Shown here piece after piece: positions 54,009 to 62,377 of a stretch of DNA of 64,000 nucleotides. Location of the stretch: assembly GCA_963737545.1 (NCBI GenBank), contig CAVTTH010000003.1, positions 1,178,001-1,242,000 of the forward strand, written 5' to 3'. Each line of letters opens with the position of its first letter. The stretch's first letter is position 1. Both the position numbers and the translations under genes were made by a program. A model generated the notes under the pieces. It saw only the letters and a list, made by a program, of their open reading frames with translations, was not told where the DNA came from and made no database searches. The stretch comes from CAVTTH01 sp963737545 (GTDB lineage: Bacteria > Verrucomicrobiota > Verrucomicrobiia > Chthoniobacterales > UBA10450).

Positions 54009-55190
54009 ATGGTGGATTTCCAATCGAATGAACCGGACGTCGCACTCCCTCCAAACCTCTCTGAAGAGCCGTTCCGAATTTTTTTCCCGACCGGTTTGTT
54101 CCTAGGGATGGCGGGCGTTTCCCTCTGGCTCCTGTTCTATTTCGGCGCTGGCATTCCGTACCCCGGCGTTTCTCATGCCCGACTCATGATCGAAGGATTC
54201 ATGGGATCGTTTGTGCTCGGATTTTTGGGAACGGCCGGGCCACGCATCTTGTCCGCGCCGCCGTTATCACTGCGAGCGCTGAGCTCGATCTTCACGCTCG
54301 ATCTGCTTGCGGCCGGATTCCATGTGGCCGATGCGCATCAAATCGGCGATGTCTGTTTCGTCGCCTGCTTGCTCGTTTTCATGTGTGCCGGCGCAAATCG
54401 TTTTCGAAAGCGCGGAGATTGTCCGCCTCCAAATTTCGCCCTCGTTGTTCTCGGCCTTCTCAGCGGCATTTCCGGTGCGGCGCTCGTCGCTTGTTCCGAA
54501 ACCGCGCAGTATTCGGGCCTTTATCAATTCGGCAGCGCGCTTCTGAATCAAGCGTTCATTCTGCTTCCCGTGCTCGGTATCTCCCCATTTTTTCTCGCCC
54601 GTCTGCTCGATCTGCCACAGCCAGACCTGCCCGAGTCGCGCGCATTCCCGCCGGGCTGGTTTCGTCGTGCCGGGTTTGCAGCGCTCATCGGCGTCGTGAT
54701 TATCGCTTCATTTTTGATCGACATTTTCAATCTTCCCAGAATGGCGGGATGTGTCCGCCTTGGCGCGATCGCCATTTACCTCGTCGTGCGGATGCCGTTC
54801 CGCGGCCGCAATTTCCTCGCCAGTTGTCTGCGCGCCGGACTTATCTCGATCCTGGTCGGATTGGTGGTCGCGGCGCTGTTGCCGAACTATCGCATCGGCG
54901 CATTGCACGTTGTTTTCATTACCGGGTTCAGCTTCATGGTTTTCACTGTCGCGATTCGTGTGATCTTCGGTCACAGCGGAAATGCCGTATTGTTTCAAAA
55001 GCGGATGCCGTTTTTGATAATCAGCGGGCTTCTTCTCGTTATCGCGATGCTTTCGCGAGCGACCGCCGATTTCGCGCCGCGGGCACGCGTGATTCATCTC
55101 GTCGCCGCTGCAATCTGCTGGCTTCTCGCTTCTTTGATTTGGATGGCGAAGGTACTTCCAAAGGTGGTCGTGACAGAGCCTGACGCGTGA
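54009..55190 (+). CDS. nnrS: NnrS-family heme/copper membrane protein
   Basis: A 393-residue integral membrane protein with about 12 helices. It carries NnrS-type landmarks: EEPFRIFFPTGLFLGMAGVSLWLLFYFG, HARLMIEGFMGSFVLGFLGTAGPRIL, LLNQAFILLPVLGISPFFLARLLD and LHVVFITGFSFMVFTVAIRVIFGHSG, with His residues in the expected helices. NnrS proteins accompany denitrification genes and help withstand NO. ATG 54009 is preferred to a TTG 10 codons upstream. Confidence 0.88.
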   Translation: MVDFQSNEPDVALPPNLSEEPFRIFFPTGLFLGMAGVSLWLLFYFGAGIPYPGVSHARLMIEGFMGSFVLGFLGTAGPRILSAPPLSLRALSSIFTLDLLAAGFHVADAHQIGDVCFVACLLVFMCAGANRFRKRGDCPPPNFALVVLGLLSGISGAALVACSETAQYSGLYQFGSALLNQAFILLPVLGISPFFLARLLDLPQPDLPESRAFPPGWFRRAGFAALIGVVIIASFLIDIFNLPRMAGCVRLGAIAIYLVVRMPFRGRNFLASCLRAGLISILVGLVVAALLPNYRIGALHVVFITGFSFMVFTVAIRVIFGHSGNAVLFQKRMPFLIISGLLLVIAMLSRATADFAPRARVIHLVAAAICWLLASLIWMAKVLPKVVVTEPDA

Positions 55191-55213
55191 CAGCTCGGTC
55201 AATACAACTGGCG

Positions 55214-55453
55214 TCAATCCTCCCGCCAAAAATGCGTGATCCAGGAACTGCCAGACTGGCGTTCAACACGCGATTGGAAACCTTCGCTCCCGAGTTTCTC
55301 GATCAGGGGCGATGGGAGAAACGGTGCGATTACCGAAAGGCCTTCGCCCGGTTGCAGCGCGTCAACCGCGGCGCGAATTCTCGCGAATGGTTCCTCGCCT
55401 CCGGCGATAATCGGTCTCACATCGAGTTTTTTGAATTTGCGAGACATCGGCAT
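55214..55453 (-). CDS. DUF2249 protein
   Basis: About 79 residues from ATG 55453 (MPMSRKFKKLDVRP). The DUF2249 signature is visible as KLDVRPIIAGGEEPFARIRAAVDALQPGEGLSVIAPFLPSPLIEKLGSEGFQSRVERQS. The family has a TusA-like fold and often occurs in denitrification gene sets; its function is unknown. The start overlaps the nosY stop (TGATG), so it is the last gene of the nos operon. Confidence 0.86.
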   Translation of the reverse strand: MPMSRKFKKLDVRPIIAGGEEPFARIRAAVDALQPGEGLSVIAPFLPSPLIEKLGSEGFQSRVERQSGSSWITHFWRED

Positions 55454-56256
55454 CACTCCTCCCAACGGTTCAACCGGAGACTGCCTGCGGCGACGAGCGC
55501 GACCGACCAAAAGACCGCGATGAAACTGAACCATCCGCCCGCGTGCGCGATCCACCAGCTGGCCAGCGGAGTTTTGTTGGCGGCTTCAGCCGGAATCTGT
55601 TCCAGCGCAAAAAGCGCTTCGATTCGAAATGAATCGAGCGGATTCAGCATCAGCAGCGAAACCCAAAGGTCGGGAATTTTCTGCACGAATTCCCAGCGCG
55701 CGGCGAACAGCGCGATGAGATCGAGACCGAAAAACAAAAACAGCCACGCGCTCACGCCCACGATCAGTGCTTGTGCGCGATCGTGGGCGAAAAATCCAGC
55801 GGTTAGGCCAAGCGCGAGAAATGCGGCCGCGAGCAGCAGCGTGTTCCAGTAAAGGGTAACAATGCGTTGCGGCGCGGAGCTGCCGATTAGCGCCGGCAGA
55901 AACAGCAAGACGAGCACAGCTGCAAAGATCGACGAATAGGAAATGAATTTTCCGGCAACGTAGGTTGTGCGCGGCACCGGCTGCGCGAACATCAATTGCC
56001 ACTCGTCTCGTTCCGCCTGCGCGCTGCTCACCCCGGCGAGCAAAGCAAAAAGCGAGACGAGATAAAGCGCGATTTGCATGACGAAGAAGGCAATGGCGTT
56101 GGCGTCCTCACTGAAAAAAATGGCAGCTAATCCACCCAGCAGTGACAGCGCGCCGAAGACCTGAAAATAACGATTTATGAGCGCGGCACGAAACTCGCGC
56201 AGCAAAACCGCGCGCAGGGGCGTCGCATCAACCAACAATGGAAAAGCGTGTTTCAT
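55453..56256 (-). CDS. nosY: NosY-like ABC transporter permease
   Basis: A 267-residue inner-membrane ABC-2-type permease with six helices. It begins LRAVLLREFRAALINRYFQVFGALSLLGG and has the NosY loop ALLAGVSSAQAERDEWQLMFAQPVPRTTYVAGKF. With NosF and NosD it supports maturation of the CuZ site of NosZ, possibly by moving a sulfur species. It overlaps nosF by 29 bases and nosD, F, Y follow in the usual order. Confidence 0.88.
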   Translation of the reverse strand: MKHAFPLLVDATPLRAVLLREFRAALINRYFQVFGALSLLGGLAAIFFSEDANAIAFFVMQIALYLVSLFALLAGVSSAQAERDEWQLMFAQPVPRTTYVAGKFISYSSIFAAVLVLLFLPALIGSSAPQRIVTLYWNTLLLAAAFLALGLTAGFFAHDRAQALIVGVSAWLFLFFGLDLIALFAARWEFVQKIPDLWVSLLMLNPLDSFRIEALFALEQIPAEAANKTPLASWWIAHAGGWFSFIAVFWSVALVAAGSLRLNRWEE

Positions 56257-56944
56257 TGATTATCGGATTTGCCGGGGCCAGTTCATCGAAATTGTGCGGC
56301 AGATTTGCCGGATCGAGTTCGCATTCGATCTTTCCCTCACGGCAAAGCAGGCAGCGGTGCGCGACATTATTCCATTCGGCGATGAGATGCGTCGTCACTA
56401 GCACCGCCTTGCCGCGCTCAGCTTCGAAGCGAAGCGTCTCCTGTAATCGCTTGCGCCAGGTCGGATCGAGACTCAAGCCCGGTTCATCGAGCAACAAGAC
56501 CGGCGCATCGGGCAGGAGCAGCAACGCCAGGCCGAGCCGTTGCCGTGTGCCGCCGGACAATGCGCCGATCCGGACCCGCTCAAACTCACGCAAGCCGGTT
56601 TGATCGAGCATCGCCTCGCAACGCGACAAGGCGAGCCCGCGCAGACGCGCGTAAAATTGGAGGATCTCAATGCAGGTCAGCCGCGGATGAAAATTCGGAC
56701 GCTGCGGCAAATAGGAAAGCGCGCGCTGCGCCCTGATCCGGTCGCGGACAATGTCGAAGGAATTGATACGTGCGATTCCCCCTTCGGGCCTAACCAGCCC
56801 GGCCAGTACTTTCACCGTTGTCGTCTTTCCGGCACCGTTTGGACCCACCAGGAGCGTGATCTCGCCCGCGTCCGCCGAGATCGACATGTCGCGCAGGACC
56901 GGTTTCCGACCGTAATTTTTTGCCAGATGTTCAGCAGCGATCAT
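56228..56944 (-). CDS. nosF: NosF-like ABC transporter ATPase
   Basis: A 238-residue ATPase from ATG 56944. Walker A GPNGAGKTTTVKVLAGL, signature LSGGTRQRLGLALLLL and Walker B PVLLLDEPGLSLDP are intact, with the switch VTTHLIAE. It pairs with NosY. The start ATG overlaps the nosD stop. Confidence 0.92.
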   Translation of the reverse strand: MIAAEHLAKNYGRKPVLRDMSISADAGEITLLVGPNGAGKTTTVKVLAGLVRPEGGIARINSFDIVRDRIRAQRALSYLPQRPNFHPRLTCIEILQFYARLRGLALSRCEAMLDQTGLREFERVRIGALSGGTRQRLGLALLLLPDAPVLLLDEPGLSLDPTWRKRLQETLRFEAERGKAVLVTTHLIAEWNNVAHRCLLCREGKIECELDPANLPHNFDELAPANPIINETRFSIVG

Positions 56945-58251
56945 TGCTTGGAGAGAATTGTTTTTGCGATGCGTTGACCGCGAAGCTTCCAAAATTGCGG
57001 GGTGAGCGAGGCGCCGTCTTCAATTGTGTTCGCTCCCGGCAAGGCGGCGCGTCCGTGTGCGAACCGCAGAAGTTTCAGCGCCGGGCTGTCGGAAAGAAAT
57101 GCGACTGCGGGAAAATCACGTCGAAGAACACTAAGCAAATCCAGCTCGCGATGCGGTAGATCGTTGATGCCGTCGCGATCGAGATCAAGTTCGAAGCCAT
57201 CGTCCCAGAAATTTCCCACGCCACTTACACTCCAACGCGTGCCAGAAACATCAGAACCGCCGGTCTCGACCGAATGCAGGTTGCGCGCGAAAATATTTTC
57301 CGTGAACTGGTTGTCGTCTGAGTTCGAACCGACACGCAAGCCGATGTAATTTTGTGTTACTCGATTGGCCGCGACAATATTGGCGTTGCATTGATTGAAA
57401 GAGAGACCGACGGCGTTTTCGCTGATCTCGTTCTGTTCGATCCGGCTGCGGTCCGACGATTGAAAGATGAGTCCGTAAGCGCGATGGCCGCGGTTGCTGA
57501 CGAAGCGATTTCCGCGCACGATCAGGTCCTTCGAGAACATGATCGCAGCTCCGGCCGCGTTCTCGGTGAACGTATTGTTCTCAAACGCGTTTCCATCCGA
57601 ATACATGTAGTGCAGCCCGTAACGGGTGTGATGGACGAGATTGTTTTCCACCCGCGAACCACTGGTGAACGAAAAATAGATGCCGTCCCGCGTGTCGGTG
57701 ATGTCGTTGCCGCGAATCAAATTGCTTTCGCAACTCCACTGATGAATTCCGTTGCCACGCCGATCTGAGACGAGGGTGGCGTCGCAATTTTCCGTGCCCT
57801 TCCCGATTCCTTTTTCAACTGGATCAGTCGAAGCGGCGAGACTGATTTTGCCCTGAATGCGGTTGTGCAAGATCTTTGCGCCGGAGATTTTCTTCAGATA
57901 AATGCCGTGGAGCGAATCGGCGACGACGCAACTGTCGATCGTGGCACGATTGCCGGTGACGAAGACTGCGGCATCGTCGTCTGACAATCGCAACCCGGAG
58001 CCGGTGATGCGCAATCCTCTCAACGTCACGTCATCGGCTGATATCGTTACCACTTTGCCGAAGCCATTCCCCCGGATCTCCGAACCTGTTTCCCCGATTA
58101 GTGCAAGCGGTTTGCTGATTATCAGCGGCCCGGAATGAATGCCTGCTTCGACGCGAATTGTTTCACCACGCGCGGCTGCGTTGATCCGCTCCTGCAACGT
58201 ATGCGACAGCGCGGACGCTGTTAGGCATAGAAGCAAGGCAATTGTCTTCAT
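56941..58251 (-). CDS. nosD: NosD-like periplasmic maturation protein
   Basis: A 436-residue exported beta-helix protein of the NosD/CASH family. It has a signal peptide (KTIALLLCLTASALS), then right-handed-helix repeats with many N-D/N-T turns (GIYLKKISGAKILHNRI, NGIHQWSCESNLIRGNDITDTRDGIYFSF, GLHYMYSDGNAFENNTF). Residues about 155-168 (ENCDATLVSDRRG) are encoded by a palindromic repeat element. It is required for assembly of the copper sites of NosZ. ATG 58251 overlaps the upstream stop. Confidence 0.93.
   Translation of the reverse strand: MKTIALLLCLTASALSHTLQERINAAARGETIRVEAGIHSGPLIISKPLALIGETGSEIRGNGFGKVVTISADDVTLRGLRITGSGLRLSDDDAAVFVTGNRATIDSCVVADSLHGIYLKKISGAKILHNRIQGKISLAASTDPVEKGIGKGTENCDATLVSDRRGNGIHQWSCESNLIRGNDITDTRDGIYFSFTSGSRVENNLVHHTRYGLHYMYSDGNAFENNTFTENAAGAAIMFSKDLIVRGNRFVSNRGHRAYGLIFQSSDRSRIEQNEISENAVGLSFNQCNANIVAANRVTQNYIGLRVGSNSDDNQFTENIFARNLHSVETGGSDVSGTRWSVSGVGNFWDDGFELDLDRDGINDLPHRELDLLSVLRRDFPAVAFLSDSPALKLLRFAHGRAALPGANTIEDGASLTPQFWKLRGQRIAKTILSKQ
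57752..57787. repeat. Family C-like palindrome inserted in nosD
   Basis: TTGCCACGCC...GGCGTCGCAA form imperfect inverted arms around GATCTGAGACGAG. In the nosD frame it reads CDATLVSDRRGN, sharing the VSDRR peptide with the family C copies in the tandem uvrA. It is in frame and does not break the gene. Confidence 0.65.
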
Positions 58252-58883
58252 GCTCGTGTTTCCTTTCGGGAAAACCAACCCGCCAGAACAATGAATAAGA
58301 CCGAGACGCAGAGCAGATACGCGCCGGCTTGTGGGAAGCTGTGCTCGCGAAAGTTTGCGATCTGTTTCACACCAATCAGCAGGGGAGTGAACGGTTTGAC
58401 GTGCATCGGCGCGTGCGGATCGAGGTTGTGCCCGTAGGTGTAGAGCCGGTACCAGAACGAAGCGATCGAGAACGTCCCGAAATAGGAATAGACCGCGAAA
58501 AGATCGACCACGTTGCTCATCTCGCCGAACACGACCGAGCGCAGCGTCATCAAAATGATGAGACCGAAGACGAACGGCATCCAGCGCATCTCCATGAAAT
58601 CGGCCTCCTGAATCGGCTTCATGCCGATGTAATGGTTGAGGTTATTGATCTCGTTGAGATGCTGACCGTTTAGTCCGCCGCCCTGAATTTTGTAGCTGAA
58701 AATGTAAAGATCGAGCCCGTCGGAATATTGCGGCGCGATCAAATGCATTTTCCAGAGCGGGTAAAAGATCGATATCGCAATGGTGACGGCGGCGGCGAGG
58801 AGGCAAAGTCGCGACCAGACGTTCAGCGGTTTGTGCAGAAACCGAAACTCGCGGCGGAGGAGAGTGGAAACTTGCTGGACCAT
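58248..58883 (-). CDS. nos-operon membrane protein, unknown function
   Basis: A 211-residue inner-membrane protein with four or five helices. The segment SIFYPLWKMHLIAPQYSDGLDLYIFSYKIQGG...INNLNHYIGMKPI carries His and Met residues in positions that look like metal-ligand candidates. Proteins of this pattern occur within clade II nos clusters. It lies between nosZ and nosD, overlapping nosD by four bases. A role in copper handling is inferred from position only. Confidence 0.75.
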   Translation of the reverse strand: MVQQVSTLLRREFRFLHKPLNVWSRLCLLAAAVTIAISIFYPLWKMHLIAPQYSDGLDLYIFSYKIQGGGLNGQHLNEINNLNHYIGMKPIQEADFMEMRWMPFVFGLIILMTLRSVVFGEMSNVVDLFAVYSYFGTFSIASFWYRLYTYGHNLDPHAPMHVKPFTPLLIGVKQIANFREHSFPQAGAYLLCVSVLFIVLAGWFSRKETRA

Positions 58884-58938
58884 TCTTGCCCTTCGGTGGC
58901 GGAGCGGAGAAGCAGGTTCTCCGGCGCCACCACCTCAG

Positions 58939-60856
58939 TTATCGTTGCGCCGTTGATCCAGCTGCACCAGCACTCGCCGGACCTTCACCTGCCTTCCATA
59001 CCACGAGATAACCCTGCATTTCCTGATGCAGCGCCGAGCAGAAATTCGTGCAGTAGAACGGAAACACGCCTGGTTTGGTCAACTTGATGTGAAACGTTTT
59101 CGTTTCACCCGGGTCCATCACCATGTTGATGTTGTGCTCGATCAGGCCGAAGCCGTGAATCATGTCGCGGGTCTGCTCGACGTTCGTCACGTGCACGATG
59201 AGTTCATCGCCCACCTGCGCATCGATCCGGTCTGGAGTGAATCGGCTGCGAATGGCGGTGAGCTTGGCCACGACTTGATTGCCGGTGCGCGTAACGCCGG
59301 TCTGTTCTTTCTCCCAAACCGCGTTCGGATCTTTGTTTTCCTCCTTTGGGTAAACCTCGGCCGGTTGGATTTCACTGACCTTGAGAATCTGCGCAAAATG
59401 CGGTTCCGGCTCGGTGTACGCTTCTGCGACCATTTTCATTTTGTCGCCGCTGATGTCGATCAACTGACTCGACTCGGGCTGGGCTGGTCCGACGTTGATG
59501 TGCCGGCCAGCGGAAAGCTTGTTCATAGCCACACACCATTTTCCGTACGGGTTCGCCGTGTCGCTTCCGGCCACAACGAGGTGACCGGTGCTGAAATGCG
59601 TCGGCATTTTATCGAGCACGACTTTGTTCAAATCCTTGCGCTCGTCATCCGTCCAGGGAGGAAGTTTCCATTTCGTGATGTTCGAGTCGATGAACATCGA
59701 GGTGTAGGCGAACCCTTTGCCGTCGGTACTGGGTATGGAGCGGGCCAAGGCCAACCGGCACTTCGCCTTCCACCACGGCTTCGTACTTCAAAATCGGAAT
59801 CCCGCGAAAATCTCCCTCGAACGTCTTGTTGTTAATCGCAGCCTGAACTTTCTCGAAGTTCAACACCGTCGTGGCCGGTTGAAGTTTTCCACCGGCCACC
59901 ACCCACTTGCCGGTCGGGTCGACATCCATTCCGTGCGGCGATTTCCCAATCGGCACAAAATACAAAATACCGGGAACTTTTGTCGGATCGATGATCGGCA
60001 CACCGTCCATCATCTGCGCTTTTCCGTCGGCGACCGCTTTCTCAGCTGCGTGCCAATTCACCACCGCCGCAAGATCGCGATCTTTCTGCGACGCGTTTAC
60101 CTCGAGAACATCATGCGCCATCTCGGTGTTGTAGCTCGTCCAGAATGCCCAGCCGCTCGACGGTCCTTTTCCGGTCGAACCCAGGTCCCAATCGAATGGC
60201 GGCGTGAGAATTTGCCAACCCACTTTCATCTCGCCGGTCTGCGCATCGACTTTGATGCCACTGACCATGCCATTGAATTCCTTCTCGAAATCTTTCGGAT
60301 CCGCCACACGACCTTTCGGCAGCGGCACCGAGAAACGCGTCGCACACAAAATGTATTCTGTGTTCTCCGTCACGAACGAGGATCCGTGATTACCCATCGA
60401 GTTCGGAATCGGCCCGAGGATCTGGTGCGTTTTGAAATCGCGCAGATCGATCCGCGCGATGCGATTGTTGGCGTTGTCGTTGACGAAGAGCCAGCGGCCA
60501 TCGTATTTCGAGTTGGTTTGCGAAAGTCCCGGGTGATGGACATCGCCCCAGGTGAAATCGCCCAGCATTTTTCTGGACTCTTCATCGAACCCGTAACCAG
60601 TCGCGGGATACGGTGCGAAGACTGGGATAGTCACGATGTGTCGCAGCGACGGAATGCCCGCGACGAAGACCTGGCCGGAATGCCCGCCGGAGTAGAAGAG
60701 ATAGTATTCATCCTTCTCGCCCGGGGCCACGTAGCTGGCGAGCGCGTTGGCCGTGCGATCGCTCGCTGATGTTCCGCCCTGTTTCCCGCAACCGATGAAA
60801 CCGGTTGCGACGAGTGCGATCGCGCTCGCGATCCAATATTTGTTGGTTGTTTTCAT
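58939..60856 (-). CDS. nosZ: Nitrous oxide reductase, Sec-type, one frameshift
   Basis: Reduces N2O to N2 in the periplasm. About 638 residues if one extra base near 59722-59728 is removed. The first frame has a Sec signal with a lipobox-like FIGC (residue about 23), then CuZ-region motifs WGDVHHPGLSQTNSKYDGRWLFVNDNANNRIARID, AHDVLEVNAS, GKSPHGMDVDP and GLGPLHTQY; the second frame continues DGKGFAYTSMFIDS and the CuA motif CTNFCSALHQEM. The absence of a twin-arginine signal and the accompanying genes fit clade II (atypical) NosZ. Confidence 0.93.
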
Positions 60857-60874
60857 TGTCTTGGTTTGTCGATC

Positions 60875-61360
60875 TTATTTCACTGTCATGAAGCCCTTCG
60901 TGCCCTGAGTGTAATGACCGGGGAACGAGCAGAGATAGAGATACTCGCCCGGGACGAACGGCGCATTGAACGTGACCGTGTCGCTCTCGCCTGGCCCGAG
61001 CAGCTTCGTGTGCGCGAGCACTTCTTTTGAACCCGGCGGAACGTAATCGTGGGACGCCTCGGTCGACGCTGCGTCGAGAAACTTCTGCACGTTTTGCGTG
61101 GTCACAGTTCGGTCGAGCATGATGAAATTGTGCCCCATCGAAAACTTGGGCGTCGTGCCGACGTTCTTGAGCGTCACAGAAATTTTCTGGCCAGGCTTGG
61201 CTTCGAATGCGGTGACGTCGAACCGCATTTTATCGTCAGCGTGAATCTCCACGACTTTCGGTGGCGCTTCCGGCGCGCGCGAACAGCCGGTGATGAAATA
61301 AAGAAGGGCGCTGCAACCGAGCGCGATGGCTGGGAGTGACTGAGCAAATGTTCTTTTCAT
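60875..61360 (-). CDS. Azurin-like cupredoxin lipoprotein
   Basis: A 161-residue blue-copper protein. The signal peptide ends in a lipobox (YFITGC, Cys at about residue 26). The copper ligands of the azurin type are visible: His in FSMGHNF, and the C-terminal loop CSFPGHYTQGTKGFM giving Cys, His and Met. It probably donates electrons to NosZ or other periplasmic reductases. First gene of the nos operon, 19 bases upstream of nosZ, downstream of the Fnr-type box. Confidence 0.92.
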   Translation of the reverse strand: MKRTFAQSLPAIALGCSALLYFITGCSRAPEAPPKVVEIHADDKMRFDVTAFEAKPGQKISVTLKNVGTTPKFSMGHNFIMLDRTVTTQNVQKFLDAASTEASHDYVPPGSKEVLAHTKLLGPGESDTVTFNAPFVPGEYLYLCSFPGHYTQGTKGFMTVK

Positions 61361-61394
61361 GCCCCGAAACTAAAGAACCGCGAAACTCCGTGCC

Positions 61395-61408
61395 TTGATC
61401 CAGATCAA
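61395..61408. promoter_or_regulatory. FNR/DNR-type binding site
   Basis: TTGATCCAGATCAA matches the FNR/DNR consensus TTGAT-N4-ATCAA exactly. It lies 34 bases before the cupredoxin start and 52 bases before the SCO gene start, between two divergent genes of N2O respiration and copper delivery. It could serve both promoters. Confidence 0.85.
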
Positions 61409-61460
61409 GGTCTGGCGCGATTTTTCTGGAACTTGTGGCCCCTGCGCTTTCAGTTGGGCC

Positions 61461-62345
61461 ATGCGACGAAACTCGTTAATTGAAATCGTGCTGACGCTCT
61501 GCGTTGCGCTGGCAATGCCTGGCTGTGGTCGCGCTCCAAAATCAGATGAAAATGGGCGACACTACGAAACCCGCGGAATCGTGCGCGGCTTTTCCCCCGA
61601 TCGAACAATGATCGAGATCCAGCACGAAAATATCCCCGGCTTCATGCCGTCAATGACGATGCCGTTTTCCGCGCGCGATCGAAAAGAGACTGACGATCTC
61701 AAAACCGGCGACGCCATTTCATTTCGCCTTACCGTGACGGAAAAGGATTTCTGGATCGATCATGTGGTAAAGATCGCACGCAAAGATGTTCAACTTCCCG
61801 AATCGAGACCCGCGCCCGCGACGGCCCAGGATCAATCGCCGCGTCTACACGAGGGCGACAGGATGCCTTCTTTTTCCCTCACCGATCAGGACGGGAAAAG
61901 CATCACTCTCGATACATTCCGGGGGCAGCCGTTGGTTTTGACGTTCGTTTTTACCCGTTGCGCGATTCCGAATTTCTGCCCGCGCATGTCGCACAATTTT
62001 GCGGACTTGCAGAGCACAATCAAAACCTATCTCGGCGCATTGGCGAAAACGCGGCTGCTCAGCATTACGCTCGATCCAAAATTTGATACGCCGGAAATTT
62101 TGAAGCAGTACGGCGAACATGAAGGCGCCGATCCGGAAATCTGGACTTTCGCGACTGGCGCCCCGGCCGAGATCGATGCCCTGACTCAAGCCTTTTCCGT
62201 TTATGTGCAAACCGAAGGCGGCACGATCTCACATGGTCTCGCCACAGCGCTTGTCGCTCCCGATGGAACCATTTTAAAGATCTGGCGGGGCAATGCCTGG
62301 ACTCCGAGGGAAGTAGCCGCCGAAATCCGCGCGCAAAAATTTTGA
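61461..62345 (+). CDS. CusF-like plus SCO1/SenC copper chaperone lipoprotein
   Basis: About 294 residues from ATG 61461. Lipobox signal (LTLCVALAMPGC), a CusF-type copper-binding domain (residues about 38-110; GFMPSMTMPFSARD with the MxM pair), then a SCO1/SenC thioredoxin fold (PSFSLTDQDGKSITLDTFRGQPLVLTFVFTRCAIPNFCPRM) with both Cys and a downstream His (GTISHGLATALVAP). It delivers copper to CuA-type sites, plausibly NosZ. A TTG at 61395 is in frame but lies in the Fnr box. Confidence 0.9.
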   Translation: MRRNSLIEIVLTLCVALAMPGCGRAPKSDENGRHYETRGIVRGFSPDRTMIEIQHENIPGFMPSMTMPFSARDRKETDDLKTGDAISFRLTVTEKDFWIDHVVKIARKDVQLPESRPAPATAQDQSPRLHEGDRMPSFSLTDQDGKSITLDTFRGQPLVLTFVFTRCAIPNFCPRMSHNFADLQSTIKTYLGALAKTRLLSITLDPKFDTPEILKQYGEHEGADPEIWTFATGAPAEIDALTQAFSVYVQTEGGTISHGLATALVAPDGTILKIWRGNAWTPREVAAEIRAQKF

Positions 62346-62377
62346 TTGGGCGCTCGGTCAGGCGGTCCGGACGTGGT

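Noticed and set aside
54383..55183. 266-codon plus-strand frame overlapping nnrS
   Set aside because: Out-of-frame shadow; the nnrS frame gives coherent membrane helices and family motifs.
61395..61460. TTG start of the SCO gene at 61395
   Set aside because: It lies within the FNR-type palindrome and would precede the lipoprotein signal peptide, which starts at ATG 61461.
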